Positions 1 through 10,100 of a stretch of DNA of 64,000 bases are shown here, one piece after another. The number at the start of each line of letters is the position of its first letter. The first letter of the stretch is position 1. Source of the stretch: Membranipora membranacea (taxonomy: Eukaryota > Bryozoa > Gymnolaemata > Cheilostomatida > Membraniporidae); NCBI GenBank assembly GCA_914767715.1, contig OU612065.1:16182001-16246000 (forward strand). Reading direction: 5' to 3'. The notes under the pieces are model-generated. The model was not told the origin of the DNA. It worked only from the letters and a program-made list of their open reading frames with translations, and did no database searches. The translations under genes were made by a program, and so were the position numbers.

Positions 1-2154
1 TTTTGTCAAAATTCTAATTTTAATGATCATCACAGAGCAACATGCACATTTTAAAGCAGATAATGTTTAAGATGGGACACCATGACCTTGTTGATGGTGA
101 AACCTCACAAGGTCACTCAATTACTTAAATGAAAATAGGCTATGATTTGGTCTAGGAGTTATCAACCCGTGAATTCAATAGGCTATAATTCAGCACAGTA
201 TACATTCATCGGCAGTTCGGAGTCACTGTTTGAATACACAATGGAAACTAGGATTAGATGTTTTGAGTTAGCACAGCACCATATCGGTTCTATGGACCTC
301 CTATGTCCCATCTATAGTTTTATAACACATATTATTTAGTTTGGGCGTGAGGTTACTGAGCAACAGCTGTGTGATTGTGATTTGTAATTGGAAAATGGGA
401 ATAAAAAGGGGACAGTTGAACGCAAATATTTTACTAATTTCCTTGGGTAAGGGAAAAGAGGCAAGGAGAGGATTGGTAGACTAGGGTGTGAGGTGTGAGG
501 GCCTGTTAGGCAACAAATGGAAGGGGTTCACCATGAGGGATACTTTGTGGTGTTATATCCAAGCCACTGTATCTCACAACTAGGAGCAAGAAGCTAACAC
601 TTGAAACTGGATATTGATAAGTTAAAAGCAGGGCAATAATTATGAATTGTTTACCATCATACCATACATGACAAGTTGGTAGACCCAAAAATCAGGAGGT
701 CTCCGCGGACAAACTCCCGTCCCGGAGCACCACTCTGCGCGTCCCGCAGTGAAGGTGTAATTTGGCCCTAGATGTCATTTATTTTAAGCCAAGACTAGAG
801 CATTCATATTATGAAATGCCTAATTTTACAAATTATATTGTTGCACTTTATCCGAATGAGGAGAGATAGTATGTTAATAGGCAATTATATCTAGGTATAT
901 GTACTGTGGGTGTAGGAAAATAGCTTGAAAAGTCTTCTGGGTGAAGGAAGCTGAAAAAAGGGAGGAAAAAGGGAGATAGGGAGGAGGTGGAAAATACCCC
1001 TAAAAACTGGGAGGCTCCCTTCCAAAAAGGGAGACTTGTCAGGTATGCATCATACAAACAAATTAGTTGCACTTGAATATATATTCATCATGGGGGTCCG
1101 AACAAGAAAGTGTAATAGGCAAATTAAATACAAGATACTTGTTTTGGTCTAAGCAACAAGACATTTCACGACAGTAATTACTATGCCCAGAATCATTTAC
1201 AAACTCATTAAATTCCATTTAAATATACATCATGGCCGTAACACACACTTTTAATAGGCAAATATAATACTGTTTGCTTGGAAAACTTGGAATAGCATGA
1301 CATTTTACATCAAAAATATCTAAACCTAAATCTTAGGTCTAGTAATTTTTGCAAACAAACCCTAGGCCCCTCTGCAAACAATTTAAAACATGCCATGTTA
1401 AATAATATAATATAATCTTTATTTCAAACCATTAGTATGCTTCCTTAAGAACGGTGGCCACCCTACAGGTTTTGGTACAAGAAAGAAAACAAGGCAATGT
1501 TCAAGCCTTGCTCATTTCAATGTGGAGGTATGTTTTGAGGCAGGCCATAGTGCTGAAGAATAGCTCACATGTTTCGGATCTTAATTTGTTGATGAGCTCT
1601 GAACATTATAAAATATAGAAATTTCCCAATGAAAACGGTAGTACCGGTATAATTGCTTCATGATCCTACCAATATCATCGGGTAATGATAGACTTAAATA
1701 GAGTCAATAGCATATTTGGGCTATTATGGCAAGTTTTCTTTTTCTTAGTTTACTTGCTTACCTACCCTTAATATACCCCTTTTACTTCAATCGAGCAACA
1801 GAGAACTTTTCTATGCGTGCTTCCTGATATATCTGTTGTGACCGAATACTGCAGAATTTCCTTTATGTCTTTTACTTTTGAACAAGAAGTGAAATTGTGT
1901 CCCAACTTTTTTCTGTTGTAAGGGTGCATTTGGCCGAACAATATGACCAATTTGGTCGAAATGCCCGATTTGGCCGAGGTTGAGCATGGCTGGTCTAGAT
2001 TGTTGTATTTCTGTGTTGCGTAAACTCGCTCCCCACATATATAATTCTGCTCTTTGGAGCAATAATACTGTGTCAATTCCATTATTATGCATGCTCCTCT
2101 CAACATTTTACCTTGAACTGACAAATGTTTGGTTGACATTGTTTTATTTTCAAG
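1..2154. other. Intergenic or intronic stretch, no supportable gene
   Basis: No open frame with a coding look or recognisable domain was found on either strand. A GC-richer patch near 690-760 may be repeat-derived. If the exons at 2251-3103 have upstream partners, they could lie here, but none could be placed with confidence. Confidence 0.5.
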
Positions 2155-2250
2155 TGGCCCCAGGATGTCACCTGGCAATTAGTATACACACAATAATTCT
2201 TTTTGGCGTAGTGCAATGTTTTCACAAATTGAATTGTCTTCGTTTCTTAG

Positions 2251-3103
2251 ATGGTGTGTGCCTATGACATCACAACGAGGTCTATGTATGTTGAACCATT
2301 TGATTATCAGCCCCTGGCGGACGCCGATAGATGGTTACAGCTGCCAGATTCATACCTGTTGCAGGTACAGTTCTTTCATGATAGATTTTAGATATGTTTT
2401 TGTTGGTCCATCGGACATAGGCTCAACTGTTTCTGACAAGCCAAAGCCATACTTTCAAACTCAAGGATTATTAAGTCGAGGCTATTTCAATTATTGTTTG
2501 TCATATCCAAAGAAGTTTTTGTTTTTTATTATATATAATTAAAGAAAGTGATATTTATTTTATATTACAAACTGGAAATTATTTTGAACCGATCAAAGAG
2601 GGAACATCTCATCCATCTCTCAGATGTAGTCACAATAACAACTTTTTCAACATAGATTGAATTACATCCCCTCAAAAATGTCATCCATAGCGTTGATTGC
2701 CACTACAATACAATGTAGCAGAAATTGACTTCTTGCCATGTTATCATTCTATTTAGTGTCATGGATCTCTATCAAAACTGGCCTACTACAACTATATCAC
2801 ATGTGTCAACAACTATATCACATGTGTCAACAACTATATCACATGTCTCAACAACTATATCACATGTCTCAACAACTATATCACATGTGTCAATTCTTTT
2901 GGTGCGGACCACAAGCATTTTTTCTCTGCTTGTAGCATTTATCCACAAGTCCTGAGCAAGAGCCTGATGATTTTATCTCACACACCCGAGAATCTATACA
3001 ATGGATGATTGATCATCCCATCCCTCTACAATCTGTGTTCAAAGACAATAAAACTTACAAGTTCACACTGCAAGATGGGTATTGGAAAGAAGCTGTGTCG
3101 TGA
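2251..3103 (+). CDS. 3' terminal exons of an unrecognised gene (partial)
   Basis: Two exons join in phase 0. Exon 2251-2364 (38 codons) follows a TTTCTTAG acceptor and ends CTGTTGCAG|GTACAG. Exon 2936-3103 follows a CTGCTTGTAG acceptor and ends at TGA (55 codons plus stop). The first encodes an acidic, aromatic stretch including EPFDYQPLADADRWLQLPD. The second includes PEQEPDDFI, ESIQWMIDHPIPL and FTLQDGYWKEAVS. Composition and both splice junctions look like genuine protein. A 27-nt micro-exon at 2155-2181 (TTTTCAAG acceptor, GTATAC donor) would join in frame upstream, but this is speculative. The intron between the two main exons contains a five-copy 21-bp tandem repeat. The 5' part of the gene is outside the window or not recognised. 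I do not know the family and assign no function. Confidence 0.5.
2788..2892 (+). repeat. Tandem repeat, 21-bp unit x5
   Basis: Five back-to-back copies of a unit beginning ACAACTATATCACATGT. They differ only at one G/C position (GTGTCA versus GTCTCA). The array sits inside the intron between the two exons of the unnamed 5' gene. The unit is a multiple of three, so one plus-strand frame stays open and would read TTISHVS repeatedly, but this is most likely incidental. Confidence 0.9.
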
Positions 3104-3600
3104 CACTCACATAACATTGGTTGATTGTTTGAGAAATATCCGTCCAATGGGCGCTATACGTTAATCTTGCCTGAGTATGCTTGATTTCGAATCATATATT
3201 TTGCGCTGCGATTGCAACTTGACAGGAAACTCATAAAAATTTCATCAGACACACTTGATCTCTTACATAGAACCCCATTATGACAAAATATACTGATTGA
3301 AGTGCCATAATGACCAATTTCAATTGATTTACCTGTAAACATCTCTCCTGACTGGTCCAGGGAGGCGCAACTCCGAATTCAAGGCAAGTTTCATGAAAAT
3401 TATCATGTTGTTTGGTATTTAAACGAATAGAAAATGCTGGGTTTTCTCATATAACAAAGAGGGATAATAGAGCAATAAAATACAATCTTAACAATACACT
3501 TATAACAATCATAAACCCATCTACATTGCAGTTAATTATTCACCATTGCGCAACAGACAATCCAATATAAGACAGTATATTTATTTGCCAACCTGATCGC

Positions 3601-3822
3601 ATGACTACTTTTCAGAGAGAGAAAAGAGTGAACATCAGGTCTCTGACTTATGAAGATTAACTATGGCACTTGTCTGCATCTGGTAGAGTAAATGGAGTAG
3701 CAGGCGGTGAACTTGTTCAACAACTAAACAAATACAACACTCTGCCACTTGACAATCTATCACTAATAACCAGCTTTTTGCATTCTAAATGCTACAGCCA
3801 CATGGCAATGCCTATCAACTAA
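3601..3822 (+). pseudogene. Possible coding remnant interrupted by one stop
   Basis: A frame from ATG at 3601 runs 19 codons to a TAA at 3658-3660, then stays open in the same frame for another 53 codons to TAA at 3820-3822. The two halves read naturally together (RVNIRSLTYED, then LWHLSASGRVNGVAGGELVQQL). The G-x-GG-E-L-x-x-x-L pattern followed by a predicted strand faintly recalls caspase-like cysteine-protease folds, which is only an impression. No splice sites explain the stop. It could be a decayed exon or a chance frame. Confidence 0.25.
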
Positions 3823-4130
3823 ACTCAAACTAAAAACAGCAGATCATCTTGTTGTGAGATAAAACTGACTGATACCACTCAATTAATGCAAACAGAGACC
3901 GAATGTTTTTAGTTTGATATGATATTTTTAACCTTAGATATATATTATGCTTCATTTCAATATAATATTTTTTTTTAACACTTTTATTGGCAGTATATTT
4001 CATTCCAGTAGCGGAATGTTTTCCGAATAGTGCCAAAAATAAAATAATAGGAAAAGGAATGAGTATAGATCTTTGTGAAATGGCAATTAACTAACTTCTT
4101 TTTGAATCTGTCTAGCCTCACACGGATCCA

Positions 4131-4168
4131 AGCCTTGTCAACAAAAAAAGTAACCACGTGACGAGGCT
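4131..4168. repeat. Short palindromic repeat, AGCCTTG family (copy 1)
   Basis: Imperfect inverted repeat with AGCCTTGTCA on the left and TGACGAGGCT on the right, with an A-rich centre. Related palindromes with the same ends occur at 28500-28569 and 47565-47594. Confidence 0.6.
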
Positions 4169-4599
4169 AGGATCTGTCAGGCCTGAGATTCAGATGACAA
4201 TATGTCACAATTAATGGCTGTATCCACTGATTTCAAAATTAAAAATTACCGTGTATGACAATCTCTTCCTGGCTCTATATCCCAAAAACAGAATTATGAT
4301 GATGAGCTCTTTATTGATAAAATAATACACGAAAAAAAAATAAAATGCCTCTATTTGCAGGCAAAGATGAAAGGATAATATTTGAGAATGTATAAAAATA
4401 CAATCTACGGGAAAATTGGTCTTTGTACAGTTTTGCAAGTAATATAAATGACATAATAATGAAATACAGTTTGAGGCTTGAAAACAAAATATCATGAGTA
4501 TTTGAGTGGCAATTATTTGGGATTGTGATGTCTGTGATTGTCCTCTGTACTATCTGAGATCGGTGTCTGCGGCGCTGGTCTCCATTCCTCATACATCAG

Positions 4600-5625
4600 A
4601 CGGCCCTAGTCGCCGCAATACCAAACCTCAAGCACTAGTTTGTAACTATAGGCTATAGCTTTGCCAGTTACTCCCCAGTGGAGGTATAGCCTTGTTATAG
4701 CCTGGCCTTGGCTGTCATCTGGACTGGGAAATCAGAACATCAGTCTCCTAGTGAGATTTAGGAACAAAATGACTGATTCCCAGTTGTCCATGGAGGGGTT
4801 AGTATGGGCTCTGGCGGCCTCATAGTCCGCACACATGAATAGGTAGTGGTACGCTGTTTCTTCATCTGCTAAACAGGTGCATACTGGGGTATATGTTAGT
4901 TTTATCATATACTGAAATGGAAGGAGCCTGCTGTGTCCGGTGAGTAGGTCACATAATGCTCCAACCTCGTTTCTTTTGTTGTTCATAGGCAGTGGGTTGT
5001 GGAATAAATGTTCTGGCTCCATAGATGGGATTAGGCCATATGGGCATATCCCATTCTTGAGTTGTGCACTCCATTCTGTAGTTATGCATTTGTTGATCTT
5101 GCACCTTGTGAGATCCGATTGTTGTAGATCATTTGTTTTTGTTGTCCGATGGACTATCTTCTTTATGTCCGACAGGAACTTCAAGGTGAGCGAGCTACGA
5201 GGTGTGTCTGTGAGCATGGATAAGTTATCTGTTTTGACAAGTCCTCTGGTTAGCTGCAATCTTTCTTTTGTGTAAACTAGATTTATAGGAAGGATATTCG
5301 CCATCAGGTGAAGTGATTCGCTGGGGGGGGGGTTGTAATGAGCTCCGAGGAGAAGTTTTACATGAGTATGGAGGGAGATCTTTGTCTTGCAGTCCCATAG
5401 AGAGGCACCATACAGTGCTTTTGGCATGATCACTTGTGTGAGTATTTTCTTTGAGGTTTCTGGGTTGAGTCCAGCATAGATGAACGGTTTTAGCATATTC
5501 ATACGTTGAGTCAGAATTAAGGGTGATATTATTTCTTGCCAATAAAACACATTACCTAGGCATTCCACACTTATGCAACTCAAATGCCAAAGAAACTTGC
5601 AAACTGTGATTCAGTAGATATCCCT
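4600..5625 (-). mobile_element. Non-LTR retrotransposon (LINE) 3' remnant
   Basis: An open frame of 283 codons at 4732-5583 (minus) corresponds to the C-terminal end of a LINE ORF2. It contains the post-reverse-transcriptase region with the recurrent PKALYGASLW motif and ends with a zinc-knuckle-like C-x-C-x7-H-x4-C around CTCLADEETAYHYLFMC, typical of several LINE clades (known family feature). The catalytic reverse transcriptase and endonuclease parts are missing, so the copy is 5'-truncated and dead. About 100-130 bp of non-coding sequence downstream of the stop may be its 3' UTR. The exact ends are not defined. Confidence 0.75.
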
Positions 5626-6900
5626 TCCAGCCGGTTCAATCATAACTATTTACACTTGCGGTGATTTCTGCAACGCTCTGAAGCCTCAGTTATAAACTGA
5701 TTTGTCTACAACAATCATGACCTGTTGTGAGTTGATTTCTATTGATTTGTTTTAGTACTCTTGTTGGAACTATTTAGGATCAACTGGCTTAATTCACCCA
5801 GAAAATTCAGAATTAATAGTTTATTTCGTAGCATGTCAGTACGATTGTATCGCGTTATGGATTTTTACTTCTGGTGGTCTTTCATTTTAAATATCCGATT
5901 ATATATTTTTTGCACATTAATAAATTAGCTATTAGGTTTGTTACATGGCTATAAAATGCCCTAATGGTCAAATCTGTGCGTGCTACCGGTAGCAAAGACT
6001 AAATATATAGTATTTAGAATATTTGACACCTTGACACAGATATCCAAACTGTATCGATTTTCTGGTTGGCATTCTTTTCATCACAATACCAACATGATAA
6101 ATAATCAATTGTACCTATCTGGCTATTATATTCTATGTTCTATTCTATAATTCTTTGTTGGAGTTGTATTGGCTCAACAGTAATAGTTTACTGGGTAAAT
6201 CAAAATGAATGGAGTCTGTTTGCTGCATTGTCTGTATGAATGTGTTGTTATTGTATTATTGGTTTTGTCATATACAAAGATTTAAAGTATCATAACTTGT
6301 CGTGTAAACTAGTACACCTTCATATCTGACTCCACAAGCAAGTGTACCATTATACTCAGTTTCTACAGGTTGATCAAGCTTCAAATTTACCTGTAGTTGA
6401 AGCACACTGATGGATAGCTACATCTGAACACTGTTAAGATTAAGGGTCTCGTGTGCAGGAGAAAGTGAGGATGGTAAGTGATATTAACTATAAGTAACTC
6501 ACCATCGTTTAGAAAGTTGGTAGGGGCGGTCTGTCAATTGATTGGACAGTGATACAAGGCAGGATACCTATAAAGATGGGTTTGTAATACAAAACCAACC
6601 GACTGCATAATTTGCGAGTGGATGGGTTGGTGACTTTTTGAATATGTAATAGGATGAAATTGAGGGCCAGTTAGCACTTGCCGGATGGGTGTTGGACATA
6701 AGTGGATAGCCCTTATACAGAGATATATGGTGGAAGGACATTTACGAGACACATTTTTTAGCACAACATATGAGATATGGTGATTTTATTGCATATCTGC
6801 TGTAACAGTAACAGCATGATTTGCTCTGATCTTGAAATGAGCCAACGCCCATTATTTATTCAGTTTATTTATGGAATTATGGAATCGTGGACTGATCTTG
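5626..6900. other. Intergenic stretch, nothing supportable
   Basis: AT-rich sequence with only short chance frames. No RNA gene, repeat array or conserved domain was recognised. Confidence 0.5.
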
Positions 6901-6930
6901 TTGCTGGCCATGCCGGGAGCGTCTCTGTAG

Positions 6931-7185
6931 ATGTAGGGGGATGAAACCTCTGACCAATCACAGACATGCATACCTAAAATAGTTTCACTTTAGCATTAGA
7001 AACATACTATGATGCCAACTCATTGATTGATTGCAGCACAGCACATGCGCGTAATGAGTTAGAAAGATTTGCAGAAGCTTCCCTGGTAATGCTCTGGGAC
7101 TATTGAATTGTATAAGATAACATTAACTCAAAAAACATCATAATACAGATTAAGTTACATTTATTTGCAGCCGCGCTGGGATAAA
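6931..7185 (+). promoter_or_regulatory. Upstream region of sulfotransferase copy A, CCAAT box and near-ATG splice acceptor
   Basis: This block is conserved with the region before copy B (25101-25315). Shared parts are CTCTGACCAATCACAG (CCAAT at 6954-6958), a TAGTTTCACTT stretch, GCTTCCCTGGTAATGCTC and TTTATTTGCAG immediately before the first coding exon. The acceptor at 7161-7170 lies 15 nt before the ATG, so transcripts probably begin with a 5' UTR intron or a trans-spliced leader. Conservation may partly reflect recent duplication, so the regulatory reading is inference. Confidence 0.45.
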
Positions 7186-10100
7186 ATGCTATCATCAAGA
7201 GACTGTATCTGGCTTCTTTTTGGATTCGCTGTTATTGTCTTGTGTAATGTGACCTTCACCTGGAGACAACCACTAGGTAAGTAAACCTGAAATCTACAAA
7301 ATCCTAGCATGATAATTTGTAACATCCCAAAACAAACAACAAACAAAAGCAGTTTACTGCAAGGAAAAAACAAAAGATTGATTCAAAGATTTGGATCGGT
7401 TTTGTTGTTGTGATTATTGCGGAGGTTCTAGCTTAATTATGATTTTTAATTCAGTTTGCTGTCACAACATTCAGACCGGTACCAAAGCAGGTTTAAGGTA
7501 GTGAAGCAATTAATGTTAAGTTCGTTGATAGTTCTAATACATTACCCAAATATCTCAACAAAACATATTCTGTTTTTTTCCAGGTTAATATCCCACCCCT
7601 GCCCTCAATATACCACTCATAATTACTCAATGGGAACAAGTTTTTTGATTCAAATGGCAATCTCCAACAAAAAATCTTTGCTTTTCAATCTCCATCTACT
7701 TTTTTTGTAATGCTCAGAGCCTTGACATTTTATATTAAAACTATTAGCTTTATGATTCAGAGGTCAGCGTTGGAGCTATCAGCAAGGAACAGAGAAAGAA
7801 TCAAAATGTTAGATATATTGTTGAGCTTCCACCAAGAATCTATGACGGTAAGTCATCAATATCACATCTCAGAATTAGTACTTCACATTTAGATTTTTCT
7901 TCAATCACCCATCATCCATCAAATTAAGACTGGATTGGAATCGTCAAAATATCAGCTCCAAAACAAACCCAAAACTTGATCACCGGAAGCTGTGTAACAA
8001 GGCATTGAAGTTGACCCCTCCAGTATTTGTTCATGAGAGCGGAGAGTCCATGTGTGAGGTCACATAAATGTTTTCGATCAAAATTTGGCATTTTTTGTGT
8101 ATGAAACTGTTAAATTGAAACCAAATTTTTTCCACTTCGGATCTGGGTCCCCCTATGCAAGACTCGCGAGCTAGCTTCAGCGAGTCATTACATTGAAAGG
8201 TTGTTCCTACAGTCCTAGTGACCTAAATGAGCTTTTCTTGGGCTCATTAGCTTGGTACACCTCTGATATATTTATCCTTGATTTCCCGGATGCTTTAACT
8301 GATTATGGTCCCCTTGTCATTGTCAAGTGTGTAGACTACAGTTCAAAACAAAGCATGAGAATGAGACTCAGATGTAACAAAGAGTAACTCAATGCTAATA
8401 TTTTGTTTTGTTTCTTCATAGAAGATTCTCCAAAGGTAATCTAATAAGGACCTATATGCCGCTTTTTGATTGTTGTATCAAATTTTTGTGATTATGATTC
8501 ACCTAGCCTAGATTATGTCTCATTGACATGAGAGGTTAGTAGTTATTTCATCTACTGGCACTTAATCAATTAGGTGGAAACTTCATTTAAATTGCATAGA
8601 TAGTATGAACTCTGCCGAGTCTTATAATTCAAATGAAAATATAGCTTGTACATATTTCTCTCCTACGTTCTTTTTGAGAGATGCGTGCCAAATCAGTCAA
8701 ATTTTGCAATTAAAATCATCAATTAACTTTCCTGTTAACAGGACATGCGTTATGATGAGTTGCGTGGAAACAGCTGTTTGGATTGTTTGGGGTTTTGGCC
8801 TGAATCTAACCCCCTGGGGCTATATTACAATTACTGTTTTCACACACGCATCCTATTCGAAATCTAAATAATTATTTTTTTAGAACCCGACAGAGATCCT
8901 TTGTCTGAGTATTCCTATAAGAGACTTGTCAGAGGAGACCCTATAAATAGACTGGTGGCATGTCCAGACTCAATCGGTGCTAATCATTCGTGTCAAATAG
9001 GCTACAAGCCAGACTATGAGGCTGCAACTCCAGAAGGTCTCAAACGCGTTCTCTCGGAAAGGATAAACTTAGTACGGTTGGTTGTCCCGCCTTTGTAATC
9101 TCACATAACAATATGCAGTTACCGGTGCCATCTTGTTTTTTTTTGTAAGACAGAGGCCATTTTGCATTCTGCAAACATTTCGCCAGGTGTTTACCCAATA
9201 GATAAGACAAAAATTCTCAATAACATATAATAATGCGGTGTTAATTCAGCATTAAATATTAACATGCTTATGTATGTCATAAATATATCTGTTTGCAAGT
9301 AAGACAATAACCAAAGTTTCCATTTCATACCTTATGCAGCAATTTTTTCGATTGTGTATAGCTATTAGGGGTGGAACGGGTCGGAAATTTTGACACCGGG
9401 TCGGGTATGGCACTTGAGGAAAAAACCTATGCCAGGTCGGCACCGGGTCGGCACCGGGTCAGGTTTGCGTGATGACGCAGTACAAGTAAAGAGGTAGGCC
9501 CTATACGAAATTGAGATCATCGTAATGACACCTCACTAGGTGTATGGTTTGTCACCGTACCTCACCTACTTATTTTCTTTACATACCGGTGTGTGATTTT
9601 GATGTTTGCAACTTGCAAGCATTGTCTAAAAACATTCGCTGGTCTAAATCCTGACCATCAGTATAAAGAACGGTAAAACATACATGATAATAATAAAATG
9701 TAACAAACAATTAGTGATGGCGAATTTTCAGATTTTGGCGGGATGGGACCGAGACAGCAAGAAAATTCGGGACGAGACCGAGACATATATCGATGCCGAT
9801 AAAACATTCTTCAGATATCACAATATAAAAGAATGGTGGATATTCATTCATTATCACTAGTGCAATCAGCTTATAGTACATTTGATTCAGTTTGTAACTT
9901 ATCATCTAGAAATAAGGAACTATGTTGAGTCCAAGTTTCATCAAATTCTGTCGAGTAATTATTGAATTATAGATGCCTAAGGAAAGCTTCATGTATTGTT
10001 GTTAGCCTTTTTATAATCACAGCAAAAGTATGACTAATAACTATCTTTTGATGGTATGATAGTCTTAATTTCTTTTTGCGTCACATAAAATCCGTAGCGT

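Noticed and set aside
1768-2178. 136-codon minus frame near the left end
   Set aside because: No recognisable motif, no splice context, and overlapping alternative frames of similar quality.
2000-3200. CRISPR-like array from the 21-bp repeat
   Set aside because: Units are directly adjacent with no spacers, and the genome is eukaryotic.
4940-5275. 111-codon plus-strand frame
   Set aside because: It is antisense to the LINE ORF2 remnant and has no coding features.
8605-8871. 88-codon plus frame in sulfotransferase A intron 2
   Set aside because: It is intronic and aligns to the homologous intron of copy B, where the frame is not kept.
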